Origin: 66-474 sp035249175
GTDB taxonomy: Bacteria > Pseudomonadota > Gammaproteobacteria > Xanthomonadales > Rhodanobacteraceae
Assembly: GCA_035249175.1 (NCBI GenBank)
Contig: DATFGT010000125.1
Span: 1 to 51,103, forward strand
Direction of reading: 5' to 3'
Length of the DNA: 51,103 bases
Below the pieces are notes generated by a model that had not been told where the DNA came from, did not search any database, and saw nothing but the letters and a program-made list of their open reading frames with translations. The translations under genes were made by a program, and so were the position numbers. The stretch's first letter is position 1; every line of letters begins with the position of its first letter. Shown one piece after another: positions 5,015 through 14,608 of this stretch.

Positions 5015-6648
5015 CGACTTGCCTTGCGGGCGTCCCGATAGCGACGGATCAACGCATTCGTGGAGCTGTCATGTTCGAGCTTGGGCTCATCCGGGCCCTG
5101 CAGTTGCGGGATCACCTTGTTCGCAAGCTGCTTGCCGAGCTCGACGCCCCACTGATCGAAAGAATCGATGTGCCAGATCGCGCCCTGGGTGAACACGCTG
5201 TGTTCGTACAGCGCGATCAAGGCGCCCAACGAATGCGGCGTGAGGTCGTCCGCAAGGATGGTATTGGTGGGCCGGTTGCCCTCGCAGACACGGTGTGGCA
5301 CCAACCATTCGGGCGTACCTTCCGCGCGCACCTGCCCCGGCGTCTTGCCGAACGCGAGCGCCTCGGTTTGCGCGAACAGGTTGGCCATCAGCAGATCGTG
5401 CTGGCCGCCCAGCGGAGTCAGCGGATGCATGAACCCGATGAAGTCGCAAGGGATCAGGCGCGTGCCCTGATGGATCAACTGGTAGAACGAATGCTGGCCG
5501 TTGGTGCCGGGTTCGCCCCAGTAGATCGGGCCGGTTGGGTAGTCGACGCGCTCGCCCGACAAGGTGACATGCTTGCCGTTCGATTCCATCGTCAACTGTT
5601 GCAGGTAGGCCGGAAAGCGCTTGAGGTATTGCGCGTAAGGCAGCACTGCGACGGTTTGTGCGGCGAAGAAATCGTTGTACCAGACGGCCAGCAGGCCGAG
5701 CAGCAACGGCAGGTTGCGCTCGGCGGGCGTGTTCCTGAAATGCTCGTCCATGGCGTGGAAACCGGCCAGCATGTCGCGGAAGGCTTCCGCCCCGATGGCC
5801 AGCATGGTCGAAAGGCCGATCGCGGAATCCATCGAATAGCGGCCACCGACCCAGTCCCAGAAGCCGAACATGTTGGCGGTGTCGATGCCGAACTTCCCGA
5901 CTTCCTCCGCGTTGGTGGAGACCGCGACGAAGTGTTTCGCGACGGCCGCCTCGTCACCGAATTTCTGCAGGCACCAGTCGCGCGCGGCGTGCGCGTTGGT
6001 CAATGTTTCCAGCGTGGTGAAGGTTTTCGAGCAGACGATGAAAAGCGTTGTCGCGGCGTCGAGGTCGCGCGTGGCTTCCACGAAATCGGTGGGATCGACG
6101 TTCGACACGAAACGGAACGTCATGTCGCGGCGACTGTAGTGCTTCAGCGCCTCGTAGGCCATCACCGGTCCCAGATCGGAACCGCCAATGCCGATGCTGA
6201 TTACATTCTTGATCGCTTTGCCCGAATGCCCGCGCCATTCGCCCGAACGCAGCTTGTCGCTGAATGCGGCCATGCGGTCGAGCACGTGGTGCACTTCCGG
6301 CACCACGTTCACGCCGTCGACCAGGATGCGTTCGTTGCTGGGCGCGCGCAGCGCAACATGCAGGACGGCGCGCTTTTCGGTCTCGTTGATCTTCTCGCCG
6401 CGGAACATCGCATCGCGGCGATCGAACACCCCACGCGCCTTCGCGAGCTGCCGCAACAGGCGCAACGTTTCGTCGGTCACGAGGTTCTTGGAATAATCGA
6501 GGTACAGCCCAGCGCCTTCGATGGCGAGCCGCACGCCACGCTTCGCGTCGTCATCGAACAGTTGCTTGAGCGTGGTACCGCGCAATGCTTGCCAATGACG
6601 CGCCAGCGCCCTCCATTCGGGCGTTGAGCGCAGCGACGGCGCATTCAT
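5011..6648 (-). CDS. pgi: glucose-6-phosphate isomerase
   Basis: Pgi converts glucose-6-phosphate to fructose-6-phosphate. The 545-residue protein has the family signatures: GIGGSDLGP near the sugar phosphate site, GGRYSMDSAIGLS, GEPGTNGQHSFYQLIHQGT with the catalytic Glu and His, and the C-terminal DQWGVELGKQLA signature with the active-site Lys. The open frame extends 25 codons further upstream, but the ATG at 6648 overlaps the tal stop (ATGA) and begins where family members begin. It sits between tal and pgm in a minus-strand operon in which almost every junction overlaps. Confidence 0.96.
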   Translation of the reverse strand: MNAPSLRSTPEWRALARHWQALRGTTLKQLFDDDAKRGVRLAIEGAGLYLDYSKNLVTDETLRLLRQLAKARGVFDRRDAMFRGEKINETEKRAVLHVALRAPSNERILVDGVNVVPEVHHVLDRMAAFSDKLRSGEWRGHSGKAIKNVISIGIGGSDLGPVMAYEALKHYSRRDMTFRFVSNVDPTDFVEATRDLDAATTLFIVCSKTFTTLETLTNAHAARDWCLQKFGDEAAVAKHFVAVSTNAEEVGKFGIDTANMFGFWDWVGGRYSMDSAIGLSTMLAIGAEAFRDMLAGFHAMDEHFRNTPAERNLPLLLGLLAVWYNDFFAAQTVAVLPYAQYLKRFPAYLQQLTMESNGKHVTLSGERVDYPTGPIYWGEPGTNGQHSFYQLIHQGTRLIPCDFIGFMHPLTPLGGQHDLLMANLFAQTEALAFGKTPGQVRAEGTPEWLVPHRVCEGNRPTNTILADDLTPHSLGALIALYEHSVFTQGAIWHIDSFDQWGVELGKQLANKVIPQLQGPDEPKLEHDSSTNALIRRYRDARKASR

Positions 6649-7748
6649 GCGCGCGCTCCCTGCCCCGTGGCCTTGGCCACCGCGGAACTTTTTTGGCTGA
6701 TTCGTTTCAGCAAGTCGTTCCACGACTTGACGAACGCCTCGGCACCATCGCGCTGCAGCTTGCCGGCCAGCGCGGCGTCATCGATGCCGGCCGCCTTGAA
6801 TTGGGCAATCACCTTCTCGCAATCGCCGCCGTCCTTCGGCATCGCACCATGCAGCTTGCCGTGGTCCGCGAACGCCAGCAGCGTCTTGTCGGGGATGGTG
6901 TTGATGGTGTCGGGCGCGGCCAGCGCCTCGATGTACAAGGTGTCGGAGGCGTTGGGATCCTTGGTGCCGGTGCTGGCCCACAGCAGGCGCTGCGGCTTCG
7001 CGCCGGCGGTGACGATCTTCTTCCAGCGCGGGGTTTCGCGCAGTTCGCAGTAGGCCTTGTAGGTGCGCTGCGCGATCGCGATGCCCAGGCGATCCTTCAA
7101 TTCCGCCGGCACCTTGTCGGCGACAGCCACGTCCCAGCGGCTGACGAACAACGAGGCGACCGAATCGACGTTGGGCGACTTGCCTTCCGCGATGCGGCGT
7201 TCGATGCCGCGCATCCAGGCTTCCGCCGAGGCGAGGTACTGCTCGCGCGAAAACAACAAGGTGACGTTGATCGGCACGCCGCGGTAGATGGATTCCTCGA
7301 TCGCGGGAACGCCTGCGGGCGTGCCCGGAATCTTGATGAACAGGTTGTCGCGGCGTCCCTTCCCGTGCAATGCAATCGCGGAGTCGATCGTAGCATGCGT
7401 CTCGTCGGCAAGCAGCGGCGAAACTTCCAGCGATACGAAACCGTCGACACCATGGCTTGCCTCGTGCGCCGGTTTGAACAGGTCCGCGGCGTGGGTCAGG
7501 TCCTGCAACGCCAGCGCGAAAAACAGGTCTTCGCCCTGCCGGCCGTCGGCCAGCAATTCCGCGATCGCATCATCGTAATCGCTGCCGCCGGAAATGGCCT
7601 TGTCGAAGATGGACGGATTGGAAGTCAGGCCCGTGACGTCGTACTCGGCGATGTATTTCGAAAGCGTGCCATCGTTGAGGATGCCGCGGGTGATGTTGTC
7701 CAGCCAGAGGCTCTGGCCGAGGTCGTGCAATTTTCGGGTCGGGTTCAT
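6645..7748 (-). CDS. tal: transaldolase
   Basis: Transaldolase moves a dihydroxyacetone unit between sugar phosphates in the non-oxidative pentose phosphate pathway. The Schiff-base Lys is in NLFIKIPGTPAG (about Lys139). The early motif GLTSNPSIFDKAI is diagnostic. At 367 residues it belongs to the longer class (as in actinobacteria and cyanobacteria) rather than the 317-residue TalB class of enterics. The frame opens 18 codons upstream, but the ATG at 7748 is placed four bases after the HAD gene stop and starts the conserved N-terminus. No transketolase gene is present in the window. Confidence 0.93.
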   Translation of the reverse strand: MNPTRKLHDLGQSLWLDNITRGILNDGTLSKYIAEYDVTGLTSNPSIFDKAISGGSDYDDAIAELLADGRQGEDLFFALALQDLTHAADLFKPAHEASHGVDGFVSLEVSPLLADETHATIDSAIALHGKGRRDNLFIKIPGTPAGVPAIEESIYRGVPINVTLLFSREQYLASAEAWMRGIERRIAEGKSPNVDSVASLFVSRWDVAVADKVPAELKDRLGIAIAQRTYKAYCELRETPRWKKIVTAGAKPQRLLWASTGTKDPNASDTLYIEALAAPDTINTIPDKTLLAFADHGKLHGAMPKDGGDCEKVIAQFKAAGIDDAALAGKLQRDGAEAFVKSWNDLLKRISQKSSAVAKATGQGARA

Positions 7749-7752
7749 CGTT

Positions 7753-8451
7753 TCACTCCGCGGCGGTTGCCGGTAGCAAGGGAGAAAGAAAAGCGTCGGC
7801 ATCGAGGCCGGAGAGCTCGTCGATGCCGTTCAGCGCAATTTGGGCGGGCGGATATTCCTTGAGCGCGGCCGGATCGTTGGCGTAGTGACCCTGGCGCACG
7901 AACACGGTGGTCAGGCGATCACGCCATTGGCGCTTCATGCCGTCCAGCACGCGCAGCTTGTCCTCGATCATCACGTAGTGTTTCGCGGGAAAGCGCCTGG
8001 CCACGTCATCCAACATGCGCTCCTTGTGCACGTAGATCAAGGCCCTGCCTTCCACCGCATCGGCGATGCCGGACACGCTGACCTTGCGCGGTTGCAGCAC
8101 CACGTCGCCATCGGACAGCACCGCGCATGTACCGAATTGCGCCAGATGCGCAATCGCATCCAGCGCACCGGGATAGAGCCGCGCGGCGAAGTCGTATTCC
8201 AGCAGGAATGCCGCCAGATCCTGCGCGCGCAGCTCGTCGCCGCACTCCAGCCGGAACTGCTGGATCGCGCCGAGGTAGTCGGCATAACCGAGCTTCCGGC
8301 GAAGGGTTTCGTAGATTTCCCAATACGTTTTCGCAGCGTCCGCGCCGAACACGTCGGCAACGTGCTTGTCGAGGTCGTTCTGCACCCGGTCATTGTCGAG
8401 CAGCGTATTGTCGACGTCGAACAGGAAAATGAGGGGGGCTGCTTCGCTCAC
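7753..8451 (-). CDS. HAD-family hydrolase (probable sugar-phosphatase or nucleotidase-like)
   Basis: The 232-residue protein has HAD motif I in FLFDVDNTLLDN (nucleophile Asp12, acid Asp14), motif II at VLSDGD and a motif III/IV region YVMIEDK. An alpha-helical cap lies between motifs I and II, as in C1-type HAD phosphatases. Its substrate cannot be read from sequence. Its place between zwf and tal, overlapping the zwf stop by ATGA, suggests a phosphorylated sugar or repair of a side product such as an aberrant sugar phosphate. That is inference from context only. Confidence 0.8.
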   Translation of the reverse strand: MSEAAPLIFLFDVDNTLLDNDRVQNDLDKHVADVFGADAAKTYWEIYETLRRKLGYADYLGAIQQFRLECGDELRAQDLAAFLLEYDFAARLYPGALDAIAHLAQFGTCAVLSDGDVVLQPRKVSVSGIADAVEGRALIYVHKERMLDDVARRFPAKHYVMIEDKLRVLDGMKRQWRDRLTTVFVRQGHYANDPAALKEYPPAQIALNGIDELSGLDADAFLSPLLPATAAE

Positions 8452-9845
8452 TGGGCGGGCCCGGACGGCGCGTCCAGCTTGGGATCGTTCCAGCCGCCCG
8501 CGTCCGCGATCAGCGCGTCGGCTTCCTTCGGCCCCCAGCTTCCCGGTTTGTATTTGTGCACCGGCACCTTGTCGCCAATGATCGGATCGAGCACGCGCCA
8601 GGCTTCTTCCACGCAGTCATCCCGGGTGAAAAGCGCCGAGTCGCCGTCGATCGCGTCGCCCAACAGGCGCTCGTACGGCGCCATCGCCGTGCGCACGTGC
8701 CGATGCGCGACCAGTTCCACCGCATGGCCCTTCATCGCTTCGCCGGGCTCTTTCACCCGCGCACCCAGCGAAATGATGACGCCGGGGCTCAGGCGAAAGC
8801 GAAAATGGTTGGCCGCGCCGTTCGACGGATCATCGAACACCTGCTGCGGCGGATTCTTGAGGCGAACCAGCACCTCGGTGCACTTCACCGGCAAGTGCTT
8901 GCCCGCGCGAATGAAGAACGGCACGCCGGACCAGCGCCAGGTATCCATGTGGATGCGCAGCGCAGCGAATGTTTCGACGGTGGATTTTTTCGCGACGCCG
9001 GGTTCCCTTAAATAACCGTCGAATTGCCCGCGCACGACGTCCTCGGGCCTCAGCGGGCGCATTGATCGGAACAGCCGCAGCTTCTCGTCGCGCATCGCGT
9101 CGGCGCTGCGATTGGCGGGCGGCCCCATCGCCAGCAGCGCCAGCACCTGGAACATGTGGTTCTGCACCACGTCACGGATCGCCCCGACCTCGTCGTAGAA
9201 CTTGCCGCGGCCCTGCACGCCGAAATCCTCGGCCATGGTGATTTGCATGCTGGCGACATGGTCGCGGTTCCAGATCGGTTCAAGAAAGGCATTCGCGAAG
9301 CGGAAATACAGCAGGTTCTGCACCGGTTCCTTGCCGAGGTAATGGTCGATCCGGAAGATGTCGTGCTCGCGGAAAAAGCGGTGCAGCGTACGATTGAGCG
9401 CGCGCGCGGACTGCAGGTCGCGGCCGAACGGTTTTTCCACGATTACCCGCGCGCCTTGCGAGCAGCCGGATGCCGCGAGGCCCTTCACCACCGGCACGAA
9501 CATGCTGGGCGGGATCGCAAGGTAGTGCAGTGGATGCTGCGTATCGCCGAGCGCCTTGCGCAATTTGTCGTAGGTTTGCGCGTCGCCGTAGTCGCCGTCG
9601 ATGTACTGCATCTGCTTCGACAGCTTCGCGAACGCCGCCTTGTCGATGCTGCCGTGTTCTTTCAGGCTGTCATGCGCGCGCTCGCGCAACCGGTCGATGC
9701 TCCAGCCCGAGCGCGCCATTCCGATCACCGGCATGTCCAGCTTGCCATCCCTGATCAGCGCCTGCAGGGCCGGAAAAATCTGCTTGTAGGCGAGGTCGCC
9801 GGTGGCGCCGAAGAACACGAAGGCATCGGACGTGGCGGTGGGCAT
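8448..9845 (-). CDS. zwf: glucose-6-phosphate 1-dehydrogenase
   Basis: Zwf oxidises glucose-6-phosphate to 6-phosphogluconolactone with NADP or NAD, the entry to the oxidative pentose phosphate pathway. The N-terminal Rossmann motif is FGATGDLAYKQIFPAL, and the active-site signature RIDHYLGKEPVQNLLYFRF includes the catalytic His. The 465-residue length is normal. The ATG at 9845 shares one base with the stop of the GH94 gene (TGATG); a TTG one codon earlier is also in frame. The partner genes gnd and pgl are not in this operon but on the opposite strand at 16.6-18.2 kb. Confidence 0.96.
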   Translation of the reverse strand: MPTATSDAFVFFGATGDLAYKQIFPALQALIRDGKLDMPVIGMARSGWSIDRLRERAHDSLKEHGSIDKAAFAKLSKQMQYIDGDYGDAQTYDKLRKALGDTQHPLHYLAIPPSMFVPVVKGLAASGCSQGARVIVEKPFGRDLQSARALNRTLHRFFREHDIFRIDHYLGKEPVQNLLYFRFANAFLEPIWNRDHVASMQITMAEDFGVQGRGKFYDEVGAIRDVVQNHMFQVLALLAMGPPANRSADAMRDEKLRLFRSMRPLRPEDVVRGQFDGYLREPGVAKKSTVETFAALRIHMDTWRWSGVPFFIRAGKHLPVKCTEVLVRLKNPPQQVFDDPSNGAANHFRFRLSPGVIISLGARVKEPGEAMKGHAVELVAHRHVRTAMAPYERLLGDAIDGDSALFTRDDCVEEAWRVLDPIIGDKVPVHKYKPGSWGPKEADALIADAGGWNDPKLDAPSGPAQ

Positions 9846-12800
9846 CAACTCGGCTCCTTCTGCAGCGTGACGCGGACGCGGTGGGCCGCGCCGTCATCGA
9901 TCAGCGCGACGCCGGCGCCTGAACCCTGCAACGTTACACCATCCACTTCGATCGCGGCCACGCCACGGCACACGTGCTGCGGATTTTCAACCTCGACCCG
10001 CCAACTCGTCCTGCCACGGCGATACGTCAGCGCAAAACCCTTCCATGCATGCGGTATGCAGGGGTCGATCTTCAGGTGATCGCCCTGCAATCGGAAGCCA
10101 AGGATCCATTCGATGATCGCGCGATACAGCCAGCCGGCCGAACCCGAATACCAGGTCCAGCCACCGCGGCCCGCGTGCGGTGCAACCGAGTAGACGTCGG
10201 CGCATTCGACGTAGGGTTCGACCTTGTAACGCGTACACTTTTTGGGCGAATCCGACTTTCGTATCGGATCGAAGATTTCCAGCAGCTCGCCGGCCTTGTC
10301 GCCGTCGCCCAGCATCGCGAATGCAATCAGCGACCAGATCGAACCATGCGTGTACTGCCCGCCGTTCTCGCGCAGGCCGGGTGGATAGCCCTTGATGTAG
10401 CCGGGATCGTGCAACGTCTGGTCGAAGGGCTCGGTGAACAACACCACCACGCCATCGTTGGGCCGCACCAGATGTTCGTTCACTGCGCGCATCGCGCCAG
10501 AGGCGCGTTCGGGATCGCCACGACCGCTGATCACCGCCCAGGATTGCGCCATCGATTCGACCCGGCACTCCGTGTCCGCCGACGTGCCAAGCGGCGTGCC
10601 GTCGTCGTAAAACGCGCGGCGGTACCATGCGCCATCCCACGCCTTGGTTTCCAGCGCCAATTCCAGCGCGCGCGAATGATCGCGCCAGCGCGACAGGCGC
10701 GGATCGCGACGATCCTCGGCGAATGGCGTGAAGTCACGGATTACCTTGATCAGGAACCAGCCCATCCACACACTCTCGCCCTTGCCGCCCGCGCCGACTC
10801 GGTTCATGCCATCGTTCCAGTCGCCGGTGCCCATCAATGGGAGGCCGTGCATGCCGGTCGCGAGGCTCACGTCGATCGCGCGCGCACAGTGTTCGAACAG
10901 GGTGCCGGTTTCCGGGGACTTGTCGGGTTTGAAAAAGTTGTCGGCCTGATCGGGCTTCAGCGCGTCGCCGCGCAGGAACGGCACACGTGCATCGAGGATC
11001 GCCGTGTCGCCGGTCACCTCAAGGTAATGCGCGACGACGAACGGCAGCCACAGCCGGTCGTCCACCATGCGCGTGCGCAGCCCCCGGCCCGACGGCGGCA
11101 ACCACCAGTGTTGCACGTCGCCCTCCTCGAACTGGCGCGATGCGGACAGCAGGATGTGTTCGCGTGCAATGTCGGGGCGCGCGATGCACAGGGCCGCGAC
11201 ATCCTGCAACTGGTCGCGATAACCGTACGCGCCGCTGGCCTGATAGAACGCGGTGCGCGCCCACACGCGGCAGGCCAGCACCTGATAGGGCAGACAACGA
11301 TTCACCAGCAGGTCGACCGAGCGCTGCGGCGTTTCGATCTGCAGCGGCGCGAGCACGCCATTCCAAAGTTTGCGCGTCTCCTCGAGCCTCGCATCGACAT
11401 CTGCCCGCCGATAGCGTTCGACCAGCGCCTGCGCGCCTGCGCGGTCGGCGCCCTCGCCCAGCAGGAACACCAGTTCCGCGGCCGCGCCTGCCGCGAGTTC
11501 CACGGTGGCGGCGACAGCGCTGCGCGAGTCCGAGCCGTTGCCCGGTTGCGCCTCGTCGGCACTGCACGCGATGAACGCCACGGCCGATGAGAATTCCTCG
11601 CGCCATGCGTTGCGGGCGAACACTGCGGCGCGAGCGTGATCCGCTTCGACCCGTGTGGTCGGTCGCGCGTCGGCTCCGATCGGCCCGAGCATCCAGGTGA
11701 CCAGTTGCGCTACCGCGATGCGGCGTGGCCGGCCGCTGCGGTTGTGCAGGCGCAGCCGCGAAACCTTCACGGGATCGGATGCGGCTACGCATTGCGTCAG
11801 TTCCGACTCGATGCCGTGCACGTTGGCATCGAAACGCGCATAGCCCGGACCGAAACGCGCAACGTACGTGGCACCGCCCGCGCGGGTGGGCGAAGCGGTC
11901 GCGCTCCACTCGGTGCCGTCGTCGGCGTCGCGCAACAGGAAAACCTCGCCCGGCGGATCACGCACCGCGTCATTCGACCAGGCGGTGATCTGGTTCTGCT
12001 GGCTGTTGATGGCCCAGCAATAACCGCCGCCCGTGACCGTGGCGAGAAAACCGAAACCGGGGTTCGCGACGACGTGCGACCACGGCGCGGGCGTGTGCAC
12101 GCCGTCCGCCAGCAGCGCCACGTATTCGTGACCATCCGCCGTGAAGCCGCCGAGTCCGTTCCAGAAGTCCAGTTGCCTCGGGGATGGCGTGGACGCGGGT
12201 TTGCCGCCGCGCACGTGCGTGGGTTGAATCGACGGCAGTTCAGTCACCGCGGTGTCCACGTAGCCTGCATGCCGTGCAAGCTGCTGCGCCAACAATCCTT
12301 CGCGGCCGTCCAGCACGACGCACGCGGCCGCACGCAACCCTTCGCGAAGGCGATCATCGAGATCGCGTTCGCGCAGCACGAACAGCGAACCCTTCGACTT
12401 GTCTTGCTGGCCTGCATCGCCCGCCACGTCGTTCAGCGCGGCAGCCAGCGCATTGGCTTGCTCGTCGTTGCCCGCCTCGAGAACAACCATGTCAACGGGA
12501 ACCTGGCGCGCCCGCCACCAGCGCTGCGCGCACAGCAGTTCCTTGGCGACGCCGACTTGCGCGGCGTCGTCCAGTCGCAACAGCACAATCGGCAGGTCGC
12601 CCGAGATGCCTTGCGACCACAGCACAGGCGCGCCGCCCTCGGCTCCCGCGATCGTCGCAACGTCGGCGCGGTAGCTTGCGTTGGCGCCGAGCAACGCACC
12701 CGACAGGCGCTGGAAGGCACGCGCTGTGAGGCCATCGATGCCAAGATCGGCCAGCGAGCGCGCTGCAGCGGCGCGGGCCCGGGCGAATACCTCGGCGCAC

Positions 12801-13615
12801 GCGCCTGGCGTTCGATAGCGCCCGATCAGCGCAAGCACCTCGTCACGCGACGCCCCGACCGCGGTGACGAACGCCGCGCGCAGCGTCTGGCTTGCACCGA
12901 CTACAACGCGTGTGCGCAGGCTGAAAACAGGATCAAGCACCGTACCGACGGTGCCGGACAAGGCGCGCCCGTCGACCAGCGCCTCCGGCGCGTCCAGCGA
13001 GCCACCACGGCCGATGAAACGCATGCGATCGGTTTCGTGCTGGCGCGCACCGCGTTCGGCGCCGTCCACCACCAGCGCGTGTGCAGCCCAAATATCGGGT
13101 TCGGCAGGATCCTTCTTGCGTCGCCACGCCAGCAGCACGCCAGCCTCGAACGCGGTCTGCACGAACAATTTCGAATAGGCCGGGTGCGAGCGATCGCCCC
13201 GGTCCGAACCCAGCAGCAACTCGATGTAAGAGGTCAGCTCGATTTCACGTTCGACCAGCCCATCGTTGCGCACCCCCACGCCACGTACCTCGACCGGATG
13301 CTCGGGATCGACCGCGACTTCCAGCGTGGTGGTGAACGGATCATCGCGACGCGCGAATCGCGCCATCGCACCCTCAAACCAATGCCGCGTCGTACCGCCG
13401 CACGGGAGCGGCGTGGCCGACCACGCGGCGTGGCCGGCGGTGTCGCGCACGTACACGTAACCGCCCTGTTCCCCACCACGATCCCCACTGCGCCAGCGGC
13501 TGACCGCCAGCCCCTTCCAGCGGCTGCAACCCGCACCGGTAGCCGTCAGCGCCACGGTATAGCCGGCATCACCCAGCAGGCAGGTCGCGAGGGATGTAGG
13601 GGGATCGACGGGCAT
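9845..13615 (-). CDS. GH94 glycoside phosphorylase, 1,2-beta-oligoglucan phosphorylase-like
   Basis: This 1256-residue cytoplasmic protein has no signal peptide and no membrane segments. It carries two glycosyltransferase-36 type beta-sandwich segments (around residues 15-200 and 500-720) and a C-terminal (alpha/alpha)6 barrel. The general acid is in GTGDWNDGMN (near residue 930), and a QYTHGSIW motif lies where GH94 enzymes bind phosphate. GH94 phosphorylases split beta-glucosides with phosphate to give glucose-1-phosphate. The layout resembles the C-terminal part of cyclic beta-1,2-glucan synthase (NdvB/Cgs) and stand-alone 1,2-beta-oligoglucan phosphorylases; the membrane synthase domain of NdvB is absent. 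Linkage specificity is not proven. The ATG at 13615 has AAGGA upstream; ATG 13627 and GTG 13657 are alternatives. It leads the sugar-phosphate operon. Confidence 0.85.
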   Translation of the reverse strand: MPVDPPTSLATCLLGDAGYTVALTATGAGCSRWKGLAVSRWRSGDRGGEQGGYVYVRDTAGHAAWSATPLPCGGTTRHWFEGAMARFARRDDPFTTTLEVAVDPEHPVEVRGVGVRNDGLVEREIELTSYIELLLGSDRGDRSHPAYSKLFVQTAFEAGVLLAWRRKKDPAEPDIWAAHALVVDGAERGARQHETDRMRFIGRGGSLDAPEALVDGRALSGTVGTVLDPVFSLRTRVVVGASQTLRAAFVTAVGASRDEVLALIGRYRTPGACAEVFARARAAAARSLADLGIDGLTARAFQRLSGALLGANASYRADVATIAGAEGGAPVLWSQGISGDLPIVLLRLDDAAQVGVAKELLCAQRWWRARQVPVDMVVLEAGNDEQANALAAALNDVAGDAGQQDKSKGSLFVLRERDLDDRLREGLRAAACVVLDGREGLLAQQLARHAGYVDTAVTELPSIQPTHVRGGKPASTPSPRQLDFWNGLGGFTADGHEYVALLADGVHTPAPWSHVVANPGFGFLATVTGGGYCWAINSQQNQITAWSNDAVRDPPGEVFLLRDADDGTEWSATASPTRAGGATYVARFGPGYARFDANVHGIESELTQCVAASDPVKVSRLRLHNRSGRPRRIAVAQLVTWMLGPIGADARPTTRVEADHARAAVFARNAWREEFSSAVAFIACSADEAQPGNGSDSRSAVAATVELAAGAAAELVFLLGEGADRAGAQALVERYRRADVDARLEETRKLWNGVLAPLQIETPQRSVDLLVNRCLPYQVLACRVWARTAFYQASGAYGYRDQLQDVAALCIARPDIAREHILLSASRQFEEGDVQHWWLPPSGRGLRTRMVDDRLWLPFVVAHYLEVTGDTAILDARVPFLRGDALKPDQADNFFKPDKSPETGTLFEHCARAIDVSLATGMHGLPLMGTGDWNDGMNRVGAGGKGESVWMGWFLIKVIRDFTPFAEDRRDPRLSRWRDHSRALELALETKAWDGAWYRRAFYDDGTPLGTSADTECRVESMAQSWAVISGRGDPERASGAMRAVNEHLVRPNDGVVVLFTEPFDQTLHDPGYIKGYPPGLRENGGQYTHGSIWSLIAFAMLGDGDKAGELLEIFDPIRKSDSPKKCTRYKVEPYVECADVYSVAPHAGRGGWTWYSGSAGWLYRAIIEWILGFRLQGDHLKIDPCIPHAWKGFALTYRRGRTSWRVEVENPQHVCRGVAAIEVDGVTLQGSGAGVALIDDGAAHRVRVTLQKEPS

Positions 13616-13790
13616 GATCGGCGGCATCCTTGGATCGTGCGTGGTCGCACAACACACGCCAGTATGCGCGTTTTCAGCTCAAACATTCGTGAAAGCATGC
13701 GGCGCCGCAACTTGACGTGGACGGCCATCGGGCCAAGGATGCCGTGTCCGATCGCCCTGCTGTCCACCCGCTGCAGCCGGAGGAACCCCG
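13616..13790. promoter_or_regulatory. divergent intergenic region between the GH94 operon and the DUF6065 gene
   Basis: These 175 bases must contain the promoters for the minus-strand sugar-phosphate operon and for the plus-strand DUF6065 gene. I see only weak candidate boxes, for example a TTGACG at 13714, and no clear palindromic operator. A binding site for a sugar-responsive regulator might be here but cannot be named. Confidence 0.35.
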
Positions 13791-14606
13791 ATGTCCGACA
13801 CCGCCAGCGAATCCGCAACCTGTCCCGTGCACGCGCTGGATGTACCCAAACTCGATGCACTGCCGCCGGGCGCCGCACCGCAGCTTGTGTGCTACCAGCT
13901 CGATCCACGCGCGGCACCCATCATCCCCGGCCGTCGCGATCGCGCATGGATGGACGCCACCAACGATCACTATGCCTATCGCTGTTTGCCACTGTCGATG
14001 GCCAATACCAGTGGCTGGGAAATCTCCTCGCCGCTGGATTTCGAGGTGACCTGGAACGGCAACCAGGACCTCAACGCGATCACCGCACGCGCGCCGGGCG
14101 TCGATCCAAACGCGCTGCGCGCCCTGATCACCTCGCACTTCGGGCACGGCATCCTCACCTTCCACACCGGCTGGCTGTTCCGCACCTCGCCCGGTTGGGG
14201 GCTGTGGGTGCGCGGCGCGCCCAACTATGCCAAGGACGGCATCCACGCACTCGACGGGCTCGTCGAAACCGACTGGCTGCCGTTTCCGTTCACGATGAAC
14301 TGGCGCTTCACGCGTCCGTGTACCGTGCGCTTCCAGAGAGGCGATCCGTTCTGCTTCATCACCCTTTGCCCGCACGCGTTGATGGATCAGGTTGCGCCGA
14401 AGCGCGCGAATATCGATGACGATGCCAAGTTGAAGGCCGAATACGTCGAATGGGGTGAATCGCGTGCCGAGTTCAACAAGCTGCTGCACGACGGCGATCC
14501 GGCCTCCGTCGCGAAAAAATGGCAACGCCATTATTTCCAGGGCAAGGCGGTCGACGGCGACACGCCATTTCACGTCAACAAGCGGCGCCTGAAACCGGTC
14601 GAGTAG
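13791..14606 (+). CDS. DUF6065 family protein
   Basis: The 271-residue soluble protein matches the DUF6065 pattern. An early PIIPGRRDRAWMDAT segment is followed by a CLPLSMANTSGWEI motif, a THFGHGIL-like SHFGHGILTFHTGWLFRT block and a WGLWVRGAPN loop. A FTMNWRFTRP strand then precedes a Phe-Cys-Phe-Ile segment. Members occur in Proteobacteria, often near secondary-metabolism or oxygenase genes, but the function is unknown. The ATG at 13791 follows a GGAGG-like site (CCGGAGGAAC). It is transcribed divergently from the GH94 operon and converges on the DUF4153 gene, the two stops lying only two bases apart. Confidence 0.75.
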   Translation: MSDTASESATCPVHALDVPKLDALPPGAAPQLVCYQLDPRAAPIIPGRRDRAWMDATNDHYAYRCLPLSMANTSGWEISSPLDFEVTWNGNQDLNAITARAPGVDPNALRALITSHFGHGILTFHTGWLFRTSPGWGLWVRGAPNYAKDGIHALDGLVETDWLPFPFTMNWRFTRPCTVRFQRGDPFCFITLCPHALMDQVAPKRANIDDDAKLKAEYVEWGESRAEFNKLLHDGDPASVAKKWQRHYFQGKAVDGDTPFHVNKRRLKPVE

Positions 14607-14608
14607 TG

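Noticed and set aside
5071..6627. Plus-strand frame of 518 codons opposite pgi
   Set aside because: It mirrors the pgi coding frame and has no ribosome binding site or recognised domain. The same holds for the long antisense frames opposite zwf, tal, ligA and sdhA.
11636..14419. Very long plus-strand frame (927 codons) opposite the GH94 gene
   Set aside because: It is antisense to a well-supported GH94 enzyme, its product is Arg/Ala rich without any family motif, and GC-rich codon bias on the other strand explains the open frame.
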